A DNA stretch of 45,656 bases from Bacteroidota bacterium (GCA_016717325.1 JADKFV010000044.1:1-45656); one strand, 5' to 3'. Numbered from the stretch's first letter, positions 26,726-38,034 are shown. Notes: a model not told the origin generated them from the letters alone. Translations and numbers: made by a program.

Positions 26726-28564
26726 ATGAAAAATAAATATTTACTGTGCTTTTTGATTTTATTCTTTTTTAGTTCCATATCTTTTTCACAAACAAATAAA
26801 GATTCATTGCTTGCATTGCTGCCATCTACAAACATTGATTCGCAGCGGGTTGTGTTGATTAATACTTTGATTGATTTAATTGAAGAGGATACTATATGGC
26901 AACCGCTTAACGATGAAATGGGAATGATAGCACAACGGATGATGAAACAAAACAATGGCGCGATAAATCGCATTGGCACCATTCATTATGCAGCATATTG
27001 TAACAATATAGGTTTTGTGCACCAGCAAAATGGCGACATGCCACAGGCATTAAATTTCTACCTCGAAGGATTGAAATATTACGAGGCGAGCAACGATAAA
27101 TATGGCATTGCAAATACACTCGGAAATATAGGAACAGTATATGACGAACAGGGAGATTGGCAACAGGCTCTTGTAAATATTAAACAATGTCTTTCGATAA
27201 TGACAGAATTAAAAGACAAAACAGGAATGGCGGTTGCATTGAATAACCTTGGTACTATTTACAACAATCATGGCCTTCATAATGAAGCATTAAATTATTT
27301 GGAACAAAGTTTAGCATTGCACAAGCAAACCGAAGATATCGAAAATCAGGGCCTTGTGCTAAGCAACATTGGTGGTGTGTACGATAAGTTGAATGATAAT
27401 GAAAAAGCCATTGAATATTATAAAGCCAGTTACGATATACAAAAAAGTATTGGAGATGATATAGGTTTATGTTTATCGAAAATAAATTTTGGTAACATAC
27501 AGATGAAGCAGAAAAAGTGGAGCGAGGCGGAAAAAAATTTTACCGATGCATGGCAGCAATCGGTTGCTTTGAAATATACTTCGGGCATGTTGGGTGCCAC
27601 CGATTGGCTTAGCAGATTATACTCGGCAACAGGACGTTTCGAAAAAGCTTTTCATATGCAGGTATTGTTTAAAAATCTTACCGATAGTATACGCAACGAT
27701 GACACCCGCAAGCAATTGATGAAGAAGCAATTGCAATATGATTTCGAAAAGCGCGAAGCCATTTTAAAGTTACAACAACAACAAAAGAATGAACTTGCAA
27801 ACAAGGAAGTGCAAAAGCAAAAAACATTGCGCAATACAATTATATATTCGGCCATCCTTATTTTCTCGTTTGCAGTATTTGCATTTATTTTTTACAGGCG
27901 CAAACGCGAAGCACAAATGAAACATCAATTGGCTGACCTGAATATGCGCGCTATCAATGCGCAGATGAATCCACATTTTATTTTCAACTGCATGCAATCG
28001 ATACAAACGTTAATTGCAAAAAAGGATTTGCAAAATGCCAGTGTAACCTTATTGCGCTTTGCCAAACTAATACGAAAGGTACTTGACCACAGCATGAGTA
28101 AGCAAGTAACACTCGAAGATGAACTGGAAACCTTAAATGATTATGTTGCACTGGAAAAAAACAGGCTCCAAGGCACCTTGATTTTTAATGTAACGGTCGA
28201 CCATGAAATTGATACAACAGAAACATTTCTTCCACCTTTATTGTTGCAGCCCATAGTCGAGAATGCAATTGTTCATGGCATAAAATCGCAAGGTGGTTCG
28301 GGAACAATTGCAATACATATTTCGCGCATGTTGAATAAAATACGTATCGAAATAACTGATGATGGTGGTGGTCGCAAAACTCAGGAAAATATATCGGCAC
28401 GAAAGTCCTATGGTATAGCCCTCACGAAAGAACGGCTTGATTGTATGCAGGCACTAAGTAATTCGAAATCGGATTATACAGCCGAAAATATTGTTGATGT
28501 TAATGGAAATGTGACAGGCACCAAAGTTACATTGTTGCTTCCTTTTACTAATTTAGCTGCATGA
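26726..28564 (+). CDS. TPR sensor histidine kinase, LytS/His_kinase family
   Basis: A 612-residue membrane kinase. Signal/first helix MKNKYLLCFLILFFFSSISF, then a periplasmic part with about five TPR repeats (NIGFVHQQNGDMPQALNFYL, NLGTIYNNHGLHNEALNYLE, NIGGVYDKLNDNEKAIEYYK), a membrane helix near 372-390, a short coiled coil, and the PF06580 kinase domain with phosphoacceptor H417 in MNPHFIFNCMQS. ATPase motifs are PIVENAIVHGI (N box) and ITDDGGG (G box). GTG at 26711 and ATG at 26717 are alternative starts. ATGA overlap couples it to the LytTR regulator behind. Signal unknown; TPRs usually bind partner proteins. Confidence 0.9.
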   Translation: MKNKYLLCFLILFFFSSISFSQTNKDSLLALLPSTNIDSQRVVLINTLIDLIEEDTIWQPLNDEMGMIAQRMMKQNNGAINRIGTIHYAAYCNNIGFVHQQNGDMPQALNFYLEGLKYYEASNDKYGIANTLGNIGTVYDEQGDWQQALVNIKQCLSIMTELKDKTGMAVALNNLGTIYNNHGLHNEALNYLEQSLALHKQTEDIENQGLVLSNIGGVYDKLNDNEKAIEYYKASYDIQKSIGDDIGLCLSKINFGNIQMKQKKWSEAEKNFTDAWQQSVALKYTSGMLGATDWLSRLYSATGRFEKAFHMQVLFKNLTDSIRNDDTRKQLMKKQLQYDFEKREAILKLQQQQKNELANKEVQKQKTLRNTIIYSAILIFSFAVFAFIFYRRKREAQMKHQLADLNMRAINAQMNPHFIFNCMQSIQTLIAKKDLQNASVTLLRFAKLIRKVLDHSMSKQVTLEDELETLNDYVALEKNRLQGTLIFNVTVDHEIDTTETFLPPLLLQPIVENAIVHGIKSQGGSGTIAIHISRMLNKIRIEITDDGGGRKTQENISARKSYGIALTKERLDCMQALSNSKSDYTAENIVDVNGNVTGTKVTLLLPFTNLAA

Positions 28565-29306
28565 TAAAATGTATTGTGATAGATGACGAAAAGCAACACC
28601 GCGATTTCTTGCGCGATGCCATTGCAGTACATTTGCCAGGTGTAGAAATATTGGCGAATCAGCATCCGTAGTTGAAGGTATTAAACTGGTGGATAGTTCG
28701 GATTTTGATATATTGTTTTTAGATGTACAAATGCCACCACACACAGGCTTCGATTTGTTGAAAGCTGTAGTAAACAGAAATTACGAAGTAGTGTTTACAA
28801 CCTCTTTCGATTCTTATGCCATAGATGCTATACGTTTTTCGGCTTTCGATTTTTTATTGAAACCTTATGGCCATGATGACTTATGCGATGTGATAGAACG
28901 GTATCGGCAAAAAAATTTACAAAACAAATCCACAAAGCAAATCGAAAATTTATTGCACAATATAAATGAGGGCACAACGAAAAAAAAAATTGGCCTTAGT
29001 GATAAAAGTGGAATAGAATTTTTTGAAATTGAAGCAATAGTTTACTGCAAATCGGAAAACGTTTACACTACTTTTTACTTCGATAATAAAACTGAAATTG
29101 TTACATCAAAGTCCATAAAGGATTATGAAAAGGAATTGGGTAACTATTCATTTTTCCGTATTCACAATAGTTACCTCATAAACTTACATAAGGTAAAAAA
29201 ATATATTCGTGGCGAAGGCGGACAAGTGGTAATGTCGAATGGTGCCACACTTGATGTATCGCGAACCCGTAAGGATTTATTTTTAAAAAAGCTTGGTGAG
29301 GTCTGA
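28561..29306 (+). CDS. LytTR response regulator, split by one-base deletion
   Basis: Partner of the preceding kinase. It starts at the ATG overlapping the kinase stop: MIKCIVIDDEKQHRDFLRDA, with the acidic DDE pocket. The frame breaks after VEILA; one extra G at 28653-28654 turns it into EILGESASVVEGIKLVD and restores 248 residues. The phosphoacceptor is D55 (LFLDVQMPPHTG), followed by TSFDSYAIDAIRFSAFDFLL and KP. The LytTR DNA-binding domain covers about 145-248 (IVYCKSENVYTTFYFDNKTE, FFRIHNSYLINLHKVKKYIR). It probably controls transcription at nearby promoters, perhaps those of the surface proteins; that is inference. Frameshift is likely sequence error. Confidence 0.85.
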
Positions 29307-29583
29307 TTTTATTAGCTTGCCTTAATAATAGTATTACATTTTATTCTGCATAATCCAAAGCTTTCCCTTTGAATTTATTACATGCATATTTTATTTTTTA
29401 TTAGCATATAAATGCGCTATTGCCAGTTTTACTTTGCCTTTGGTTTTTATCCTCAACCTCAAACCCTTCAAATTCAAACTTAGAACCGTCAAATTCAAAC
29501 CCCTTTCCAAGGGTTTTATCACACTGTGTTTGATTCAAATATCAATAAAAGTACTAAACGTAAATTTTAAAATCAAACAAAAG

Positions 29584-32500
29584 ATGAAAAATTCTACACA
29601 CATTGTTTCACAACAATCGCTGGTTAAAGCAAGCATCACCAGTGTTATCGAACAAGGCTTCTACAATTTAATTCTTTTATTAAGCCATTTACGTAAACAA
29701 CATTTAGTTCACGTTTTCAAAAAATCGCAATTGTATTTGTTTTGTTTTTTACCACACTACATAACGCAAAAGCCGATGACGACAAAATTATCAAAGGAGG
29801 GAAGTTGCTCGTTGATTCGGGTCCTTTGGCAAAAGTAAAACTGCAAACCGTAAATATGGTAGGCGAAGACCTTTGCGATTTTTGGTTATTGTGGACCGGT
29901 GCTGTGAAGGCAAAATCGGTAACAGTAAATGGCGTAGCTGTTGCTTTGACAGCAAAAGCAAATGGCAAACAACATGTAGTATTTAACCCTTGCGTAAACA
30001 ATACAAAACAAATTACCATTCAAGCAGAGTTTGAAGGAAATATATCATTGCTTTATTTAATTCCTACGGATAGCATGCATTCCGATTTGGTGGTGAATGA
30101 TGCAGTAAATCCCAATGCAACAACAGTAAATAAAAAAATAGAAAAAACCACAGTGCCTGGTGGCGCACAGTCACCAACTTTTGCGTCCAGTAAATTCCCT
30201 TCACTCGGCTATACCAATCTTACAGGCACCGACATTTGCGATTTGCGAATAGAGAGTCCTCAAAAAATCGACTCTGTGTTTGTAAATAATAAAAAAGTAG
30301 ATAGTATAAAAGTTGGTAGCACTAAAGTTCCCAACGGTACTTCGGCAAATTCAAAGGTAGTGCATGTATATTTCAAGTGCATAAAGGACGGTGATAGTTT
30401 CAAAGTTTCAGTAGCAGCACAAAGCGAAATAACAACCTACAAAATAACACCTACAGATAGCCTTAACGCAGATGTTATGGCAAACAGGAGTCTGCCGAAT
30501 AACGGTGCAGTAGAACAGGGAAAGCGGGCTCGCAAAACAAATACTACCGGAGGGCAACAATCGCCTACTTTTGAACCAAGTAGTTTTCCACGTTTGTCCA
30601 ATAGTAATGCAACGGGCACAGATGTATGCGATATGCGCATTAAAGCGCCAACAGGAGTAACAATAGATGAGGTTTGGGTAAATGATAAGAAAGTGGACAG
30701 CATATACGGAATCGATGGCAAAAAAATTACAGCTCGCCCAACTCTAAAAAATGAGGTACATGTATTTTTTCCGTGTATAGCCGATGGAGCACCCTACACC
30801 ATTTCTGTAAAATTCAATAAAGCTTGTACTACGTATGTATACACTCCTACCGATAGCCTGAATGCCGACATTAGTTGTGGCATACAAAATATTAATCCGG
30901 GAAATAAAGCAACCCGTCAGATAAAGTTTAGCGGTTCTACTCCGGGCAGCACATTCAGCAGTAGTAAATCGTCAACTGTTTTTAAAAATGACACAAGAGA
31001 TACCATTTGTGATTTGGAAATCATTGCGAAAGAAAGTATTGATTCGGTTTTAGTGAACGGTGTAAAATGGGATACAAAACCTCCCGGCAAAAAGAACGAT
31101 ACTGTACATGTATACGCACCCAATGGTGGAGGTATTTTGCCCGGTGGTAAAATGGTGGTTACAGTTTATTGCAGTAAAAAGATAGATGGTTATACTATAG
31201 AAATTACTGACGATTCAGATGATACTATTTATCAGTTGGCATGCACAGGTGGTACTATGAAATTTTATTTAAATAATGATAACAGTGCTTTTGGTTTGAC
31301 CAGCCGTAGTGGAAGTTTGGTAGCCATTAACGAGTCGTGCTCACCTATTTCTCAGTTAGTATTTAATTCGCCCCACCCTGGAATTATTGTAGATGCGGCA
31401 TCGAGCAAATTGCCATCCTATTTTGATTTCCCAACGGGCACGTTAAATTTCTATTCTCCAATTTTACCGGGAGCACCTGTACAGTTTAGTTTTCATATCA
31501 ATACATTATTGCCATACAGTGCTACCGATACATTTCCTTATACTACAGTGAATGTTTCTGTACCCGGCACTACTATTTCTTACGATGGTACTGCAACCAT
31601 TACTCCGGCAAGTTCGCTTACTGAATTCAATGGTAGTATAGATTTTACTTTAACAGGCGACATGCTTCTTCCATCGTTCTTATGGTCGAATGGAAGTACT
31701 ACCGAAGATATATCTAATCTTTCTTCCGGAACGTATACAGTTACAGTATCGGATGCAAATGGATGCATGACGAAAGTATTTGAAGTGCCTGTGAGCCCAT
31801 CGGTTGTAATTCCAAATCCCGAACTGACATTAGTATCAGCTGGACCTTGGTGCAGTGGAAGTCTCAATGGGTTCGCTATGGTAATGGACAATGTAAAAGA
31901 CAATATGCTACCATTAAATTACGTATGGAGCAACGGTGCTACTACTGCTATTATCAATAATCTTTCTGCCGGCAACCTTACGGTAAATGTAACCAATGCA
32001 AGTGGTTTTTCATGGACTGGAACTGTCAATTTAACTGAGCCTTCTCTGTTATCAGTAACAGCCAATGTTAAAAAATTAAATTGCAATAATGATTTTAGCG
32101 GCAGCATTACGCTTATTCCATCGGGTGGAACATTTCCTTACCTCTACAAATGGAATAATGGCAATACTAATCAAGCAAGAACTGGTCTAAAAGCTGGTAC
32201 GTATACTGCTACAGTTAGCGATGCTAATGGATGCAGCGTAGTTAGCAGTTATCAGGTAAAACAACCTCTTCCACTGCAAATAGTTCCAACATTGACAAGT
32301 GTAACTTGCTTTGGAGGTAATAACGGTAGTGCATCAATAGTTGGAACAGGAGGAACAAAACCATATACATTTTTATGGACCAATGGCATGACAACGGCAG
32401 CAGTAACAAACCTCACAGCAGGAACTTATAATGTAGTTGTAACAGATGCTAAGGGATGTTTGGCCAATAGTACAATCAACATTAGCAGTCCGCCACCAAT

Positions 32501-32987
32501 GCAGATTAATGTGCAGCCAATGCCTCCAAGTCAGGCATTTGCAAATGTGCTTGGTGGTTTGCCGCCTTATCAAATATTCTGGAATACAATGCCACCACAA
32601 ACCGGACCTTTGGCTACAGGTTTGTTCCCCGGACAAATTGTACAGTTACAGGTAATGGATAATGCAGGCTGTATGCAAATGCAGACTTTCATAATGCCGC
32701 AAATGAAGTTGGGTAATCCAGACTTTTCATCAACCGAAATAGGTTTGACCTTATATCCAAATCCGGCAAAGGAATTTGTTATACTACATATCGATGGTTT
32801 TGCAAATGAAAGTGTTGATGTTAATTTGTTTGATGCATTGGGCAATAAAGTTCTTAGCCACAAAAATTTACTTAATAATGGCACTGATATTGCACTAAAT
32901 GTAATGCACCTTTCAAATGGTATTTATACAGTTGAGGTACAGTTGCAAGGTCAAACACACAGAATGAAATTAAGTGTACATAATTAA
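29584..32987 (+). CDS. Large surface protein: four novel repeat modules, SprB-like repeats, T9SS type A
   Basis: Start at ATG 29584 (MKNSTHIVSQQSLVKASITS). The signal peptide lies in two frames: VHVFKK, then IAIVFVLFFTTLHNAKA; one extra A in the A6 run at 29719-29724 joins them, giving 1134 residues. A TTG at 29742 is the alternative start. After Ala-Asp-Asp-Asp come four modules of ~95-125 residues with a D-x-C-D core (GEDLCDFW, GTDICDLRI, GTDVCDMRI, RDTICDLEI), the phrase IDSVFVNNKKVDSI and, in the first three, PTDSMHSD/PTDSLNAD. Then four or five SprB-like repeats (PFLWSNGxTT ... GTYTVTVSDANGC) and a type A sorting domain (LTLYPNPAKEFVIL ... MKLSVHN). Probable adhesin. A strong terminator follows. 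Confidence 0.85.
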
Positions 32988-33030
32988 GGGGATTGTGTCA
33001 CACTAAATACGGAATCGATGATGCCGGAAC

Positions 33031-33066
33031 ATCCCGCGGGAATTTAATCTCGCGGGATTGTTTTTT
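33031..33066 (+). terminator. Rho-independent terminator behind the large surface protein
   Basis: Arms ATCCCGCG and CGCGGGAT enclose a 12-nt loop and are followed by TGTTTTTT, 44 bp after the stop codon. GC-rich stem plus T-run in AT-rich DNA makes this a convincing terminator. Confidence 0.85.
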
Positions 33067-33173
33067 ACTTCGAAATAATATTTGATTTATTTTTAAAATT
33101 CATCACCACAATCAAAAAAAATTTTATATTTGAGATGCCATTTGAATTATTAATCTCCATAAAAAATCACAAA

Positions 33174-35450
33174 ATGAAACCTTCAAAAATATTTAGCTAT
33201 GTAAGTTTGTTTTTTGTTTTGATGCCATTGTTGTTAAAAAGCCAATGCGCCATAAATCCGCTCACACTTTTAAAAACAATCACTCCTGCTCAAAGTGACA
33301 AGGTCCTCACGTACCAAATAAAACACAGTTTTACTCTTTGGCCGGATTCGCCAATCACTGCCAAAACTTTCGCTATAAGTTATAATCATGCATTTGTTCG
33401 TGAGCCAATCATTGCATGCGAAAACTTCAAAGTAAAACCAACCGGGCAGCCCTCTACTTTCGAATCATTTTGTACCGATACTATTGATAAAGATTTGCCA
33501 CTAAATTGTTTTTATGGAAATAAAACTAAAGTGGATACTTTGGTAAGAACAGTACCTTTGATTGGCGCTTTGTATCTCGATTCGGCATGCGCACTGGCAT
33601 GCAATTCTCCGGCAAAATCTTACACATGTATCAAGGTCGATTCTTTAGGAAAGCCTTCGGTGAAAGGAACGATACAATCTTTTGGATTAACTCAGGCTAT
33701 TAATAACGATTTAAATACTGCCACATCAGCATTTAGTTGGAGTGGGGTAGATGTGCGTGATTATCGTAAGCTTATGAATGGAACATTGGAATGGGTTCCC
33801 GATTTTGGTTCTACATCGAAGGGCAAAGCAAAAAGCATTCGGCAAAAAGCAGGAACAAGCGATCCCGTTGTATTTAAGGTTCATGATTACAATACAGGCA
33901 TGGATACTATGGGTGTATTATTAAAAATTCTCATGCGTTTCGAAACAGAAGATGATACAATCACATACAACAATTATTGGCGAAATGACACAGTGCGAAT
34001 CGAATCGGACTCTGCATCATTCGAAGTGTATTTTCCTTCGCCCTTTACTTCTAAACAAGGAAATATTTTTTTACTGGTAAAAAATGGTGTGGTTATTCAA
34101 TCCCTAAAGACGGGGGTATTCAATACTGTTCCTTTGCCTTTTCCCGGCACCTTGGTTCCATTTCAGTTTTATATGAAAAGCAATATCACATTTCATTATA
34201 ACCTCGACACCACAGGATTATTTGGCAACGACTCTTGCGATGTTGATTTGCTTATGTATGGTCACAACGAAAATTGTTACACAGAATTGACTGATACGGG
34301 AACGGTTTTGTATGGATACAATCAGCCTTCATGTCCCGGTACACCTGATGGTAGTATAAATGCATTGCCCAATTTCGGCACACCACCCTATGCTTTTGTA
34401 TGGAGCAATGGTGCCACTACACAAACGATTGCCGGGTTGCCGGCTGGTGCGTATACGGTTATAGTTACAGATATTCTCGGAGTAATGAAAATGAGGACGA
34501 TATTTTTGCCTCCTCCAGTACCTATTACAATCAGTGGTACAGTACAAAATATAAAATGCCGTTCGGCACACGATGGTTCTATTATGCTAAACGTTTCAGG
34601 CGGCTCTCCTCCTTATACTTATTTGTGGAGTAACGGAAAAAAAACTTCAACTATTACAGGGCTATACCCGGGCACTTTTTTAGTTACCGTTACCGACAGT
34701 AAAGGATGCATTACTGCTGCAACCTACACGATAACACAACCGGCAACAAGTGTAACAATTGCAAAAACAGTATCGAAAATAAATTGTGGTGGTAAATGCA
34801 ATGCAAATATAAAACTCACCGTAAGTGGTGGAATGCCACCATACACATTACTGTGGAATACCGGAGCTACAACTTCTGCTTTAACGGGTTTATGTGCCGG
34901 CATATACACTTGCACAATTACAGATGCAGTTGGTTGTATTAAAGTAAATACTTCAACGGTAATCGAAAACCCATTGATGGTTGTTACAGTAACAGCTATT
35001 AACAGCTCAGAAGCTTCAGCTTCAGTTACTGGTGGTGTGTTGCCTTACACTTTTTTATGGAATACCATTCCACCACAAACCACTGCCACGGCTACCGGAC
35101 TTTTACCCGGCAAAACGTATAAGGTTATAGTTACTGACTCGGTGGGATGTAGCAAAAGCAAATTTATAACCATGCCTCCTGCAAGAATAGGATTAAATAA
35201 TATTGATGAACAAGTAGAAATAATTCCCAATCCCAATGATGGCGACTTTGAAGTTGTATTCAATTTTGATAGCGAATTCAATGCGGACATAAGCATATAT
35301 AATGAGATGGGAGTATTAATTTATTCTACTCAAAATTCAAATTTAGAAAGTAGCAACGAACTTCATTTTGATAATCTTGCAAAAGGAATGTATTTTATTG
35401 TCATTAATAATGGCGTTCAGCTTATTTCCAAAAAAGTAATTGTTGAATGA
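33174..35450 (+). CDS. Surface protein with SprB-like repeats and T9SS type A sorting domain
   Basis: A 758-residue protein; I start at MKPSKIFSYVSLFFVLMPLL, a good signal peptide, rather than the ATG 39 bp upstream. Residues 25-390 are a Cys-containing beta-rich domain I do not recognise (FTLWPDSPITAKTFAISYNH). Three SprB-like repeats follow (PPYAFVWSNGATTQTIAGLP, PPYTYLWSNGKKTSTITGLY, PPYTLLWNTGATTSALTGLC), then a shortened fourth (LPYTFLWNTIPPQT) and a type A sorting domain (IIPNPNDGDFEVVFNFDSEF ... LISKKVIVE). SprB of Flavobacterium is the gliding adhesin; these repeats occur widely in adhesins. The C-terminal third closely parallels that of the protein upstream, so the two are paralogues. 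Confidence 0.87.
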   Translation: MKPSKIFSYVSLFFVLMPLLLKSQCAINPLTLLKTITPAQSDKVLTYQIKHSFTLWPDSPITAKTFAISYNHAFVREPIIACENFKVKPTGQPSTFESFCTDTIDKDLPLNCFYGNKTKVDTLVRTVPLIGALYLDSACALACNSPAKSYTCIKVDSLGKPSVKGTIQSFGLTQAINNDLNTATSAFSWSGVDVRDYRKLMNGTLEWVPDFGSTSKGKAKSIRQKAGTSDPVVFKVHDYNTGMDTMGVLLKILMRFETEDDTITYNNYWRNDTVRIESDSASFEVYFPSPFTSKQGNIFLLVKNGVVIQSLKTGVFNTVPLPFPGTLVPFQFYMKSNITFHYNLDTTGLFGNDSCDVDLLMYGHNENCYTELTDTGTVLYGYNQPSCPGTPDGSINALPNFGTPPYAFVWSNGATTQTIAGLPAGAYTVIVTDILGVMKMRTIFLPPPVPITISGTVQNIKCRSAHDGSIMLNVSGGSPPYTYLWSNGKKTSTITGLYPGTFLVTVTDSKGCITAATYTITQPATSVTIAKTVSKINCGGKCNANIKLTVSGGMPPYTLLWNTGATTSALTGLCAGIYTCTITDAVGCIKVNTSTVIENPLMVVTVTAINSSEASASVTGGVLPYTFLWNTIPPQTTATATGLLPGKTYKVIVTDSVGCSKSKFITMPPARIGLNNIDEQVEIIPNPNDGDFEVVFNFDSEFNADISIYNEMGVLIYSTQNSNLESSNELHFDNLAKGMYFIVINNGVQLISKKVIVE

Positions 35451-36092
35451 GAAAAGTAGGGTTAGATTTTTGCTCCGGTTTTTTTGTACGGGAATTCATT
35501 GGCGATTCAACTTTTTAGAAATAAAAAATTATTGGCTTTTTGACAATTGGTTCCGTGTAAATATATCTATTGCACATTGCTAACAATTGCATAGGTGACG
35601 TTCTGTGGAATTTAAATTCATTCTTTTTGGAGGCACAAATGAACTGGACAAAATGCCAAACTTGCTTATATTATTGGATTACAAGGCCAGTACAGAGTGA
35701 TTTCCGAATCTGTATCTTTTGTTTCAATAGATTAACAACCCTATTCTGAAAATAGATTTGAGATTGTATTTTTGGACAACTACTTTATTATTTAAAAAAA
35801 CGGGTTTGAATATTATTTTGAATTTTGATAACTAAAAAACGAAAATTATTGTATTGATTTTGAGAGAGTTAAGATGCTTCTGAAAAATAGTTCTTGCTTT
35901 TTACGTTTTCTGTATTATGTTTGTTCTCGGTAATTCAATTCAGGTATTGAAAAAGCAAAATTAACCTCACTACCGAAATTAGATTTTAATTCGAACACAA
36001 AAGTATCACTACATGATGAATGGTGTGGTATGTTCAAATTTTTAAGAAATAAGTCTCTTATATCAATATTAATCTTTAACAAAAAAAATGTT
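35451..36092. other. Intergenic 642 bp, only a promoter candidate
   Basis: AT-rich spacer with many stops in all frames. Apart from the promoter candidate at 35894-35923 I find no RNA gene, repeat or terminator. Confidence 0.55.
35894..35923 (+). promoter_or_regulatory. Candidate Bacteroidota promoter for the S74 surface protein
   Basis: TTG at 35894-35896 and TATGTTTG at 35916-35923 (exact TAnnTTTG) are 19 bp apart, within the usual 17-23 bp. It would give a leader of about 160 nt before the ATG at 36093. Confidence 0.45.
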
Positions 36093-37655
36093 ATGAAAAA
36101 AACGATCTCCAAAATTTTCTTAGGCATGGGTGCAATGATTTGCACAATGGCCGCAAATGCACAATGGACCACAACCGGTACGGTTATACGTCCTGTAACG
36201 CTTACTAACAATGTAAGTATTGGAACAACAGTAAATGGTGCAAACCTTTATGTTGAAAAATCGACTGCAGTTACACTTGGAATTAAATCGACAACTGCCG
36301 GTGCTACCATGTTTATGGATAAAGGTAGTGCCACTGCCAATGCCGCATTTGCATATAAACTTGGCGGTGTAACGCAATGGAACAGCGGTATGCTGGGTAA
36401 CAACAATTACAGTATACGTAATGTGCCAGCAAGCACTTTCCCATTAATTATTGATCTGGCTACTGACAATGTATTAATAAATTCTACTGACATTCCCGGT
36501 TCGGGAGTTGCAACGTATCCGCTAACTTTAAAAACGGGTGCAACTACTGCTTTGGGTTTAGATAATGGAGCGAGTATATTTGTTAAAAATAATGTTGGCA
36601 ATTATGAGCCTTTTTTATGGCCACAGTGGACAGATAATAAAACATATATGAATTACGGTGCCGGTGGTTTCGATATTAGAAATAGCGGAAGTTCAACTGC
36701 CATGTACATGACTGCCGATAGAAAGGTAGGCATTGGAACCGGAGCTCCAAGTGCAAGTCTACATGTAGTGGGTAACGAATATGTTGAAGGTGCACGTCCA
36801 AGTTTTTCTACTGCTGTCGATAATAATATGTACATTTCGAATAGCAACACCGGTTATGCAGGCCTTTCTTTATTTCCTTCAACCAATAGTTTAGATGGTG
36901 CTTCTATATTTGGAGGTACTGGCGGTATTGGTTTGAATGTGGTTGTCGCTAATTCTGGTGTTAATTATGGTCCAATTAATGCCAGCGCATTTAATGTAGC
37001 CAGCGATAGGAGAATGAAAAAAGAAATTGTAGATATTAATTCAGATAGTTACGAAAAATATATGACCTATATTCGCAATATAGAATCGGCAACATTTCGT
37101 TACAAAACAGAAACCGATGCTGTTCGTAATTGTCAGCACATTGGTTTAATTGCACAATCTTTACCGGTTGAATTGCAGTCACGTATTACAGAGTCGCCAA
37201 CTGAACAAAGCGAAGATAGAATTGCGGTAAATCTCGCAGATTTATCGGGCCTATTAGTTGTAGGGGTAAAAGCTTTAGATGCAAAACAAATAGCTTACGA
37301 AAAAACAATTGCTGATTTGCAAACTCAAATTGATATATTGAAACAACAGCAATCGCAAAATTCAAATGGTGAAAATAAATTAACTCAAAATACTGATAAC
37401 CGCCTTTTCCAGAATCAGCCAAATCCATTCAATCAAAACACCATTATTCGTTTTGCATTAAATGCCGAAAGTCAAAATGCTGTGATTGTAATTCGTGACT
37501 TGAATGGAGTTTCAATAAAGCAAATTAATTTACGCAAGTCTAATAATGGACAAGTGGTTATCAATGCTTCAGAGTTAAAACAAGGCACTTATACTTATTC
37601 GTTAGAGGTAAATGGAAACAGTATCGATACTAAGTTGATGGTTGTTACTAAGTAG
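36093..37655 (+). CDS. Surface protein with peptidase S74 (tail-fibre chaperone) domain and T9SS type A end
   Basis: A 520-residue exported protein starting MKKTISKIFLGMGAMICTMA with cleavage after ANA; the ATG at 36030 would spoil the signal. The body has shallow beta repeats rich in Gly, Asn, Thr (VGIGTGAPSASLHVVGNEYV), as in trimeric fibre-like proteins. SDRRMKKEIVDINSDSYEKY opens a peptidase S74/intramolecular chaperone domain that in phage tail spikes assists trimer folding and cuts itself off; here the Ser is followed by DRRMKK, the usual family signature. A coiled coil (EKTIADLQTQIDILKQQQSQ) follows, then QNQPNPFNQNTIIRFAL ... LMVVTK, a type A sorting domain. Such S74-T9SS fusions are common in Bacteroidota; role unknown. 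Confidence 0.87.
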   Translation: MKKTISKIFLGMGAMICTMAANAQWTTTGTVIRPVTLTNNVSIGTTVNGANLYVEKSTAVTLGIKSTTAGATMFMDKGSATANAAFAYKLGGVTQWNSGMLGNNNYSIRNVPASTFPLIIDLATDNVLINSTDIPGSGVATYPLTLKTGATTALGLDNGASIFVKNNVGNYEPFLWPQWTDNKTYMNYGAGGFDIRNSGSSTAMYMTADRKVGIGTGAPSASLHVVGNEYVEGARPSFSTAVDNNMYISNSNTGYAGLSLFPSTNSLDGASIFGGTGGIGLNVVVANSGVNYGPINASAFNVASDRRMKKEIVDINSDSYEKYMTYIRNIESATFRYKTETDAVRNCQHIGLIAQSLPVELQSRITESPTEQSEDRIAVNLADLSGLLVVGVKALDAKQIAYEKTIADLQTQIDILKQQQSQNSNGENKLTQNTDNRLFQNQPNPFNQNTIIRFALNAESQNAVIVIRDLNGVSIKQINLRKSNNGQVVINASELKQGTYTYSLEVNGNSIDTKLMVVTK

Positions 37656-37842
37656 TTATTGGGTTGTTGGGTTGTTATGTTATTGGGTTATTATGCTTTT
37701 TAGAAATAAATCTAAAGCATATTCATCTTAGTATTTTCAACAAAAACATTATTTTAACCAACAATGCGATTCCTGAAAAAAAAACGCAATAACAAAGTAA
37801 TCCAGTAACAAATAACTCAATAACCAAATAATCAGTAACCAA
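37655..37842. repeat. Minisatellite of TTATTGGGTTGTT, with inverted counterpart
   Basis: Units like GTTATTGGGTTGTTGGG at 37655-37695 are mirrored by CAATAAC/CAGTAAC/AATAACTC units at 37787-37840, so the two ends can pair imperfectly. It is simple non-coding repeat DNA lying between the S74 gene and its terminator. Confidence 0.6.
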
Positions 37843-37847
37843 AAAAG

Positions 37848-37880
37848 AGCCGGATAAAAGAAATTTTATCCGGCTTTTTT
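37848..37880 (+). terminator. Strong rho-independent terminator with GAAA tetraloop
   Basis: A perfect 12-bp stem (AGCCGGATAAAA / TTTTATCCGGCT) closes a GAAA loop and is followed by TTTTT. It ends the surface-protein transcript. Confidence 0.92.
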
Positions 37881-38034
37881 ATTTCAAAATTTATGGTGAT
37901 TCAAGTTTTATTACTGAATATTTTAGATTAACTATTAGTCATTTCTTCAAAGGCGCCTGAGAATGGTTGTGTTGTTATTGCTTCGGGAGTATTGTTCAAT
38001 TAATGTTTGATAAAAAATCTAATTTTCGAAAATA

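Noticed and set aside
36093..37655. Prophage tail-fibre gene
   Set aside because: It has a signal peptide and a T9SS sorting domain, and no other phage genes are nearby; S74 domains are common in Bacteroidota surface proteins.
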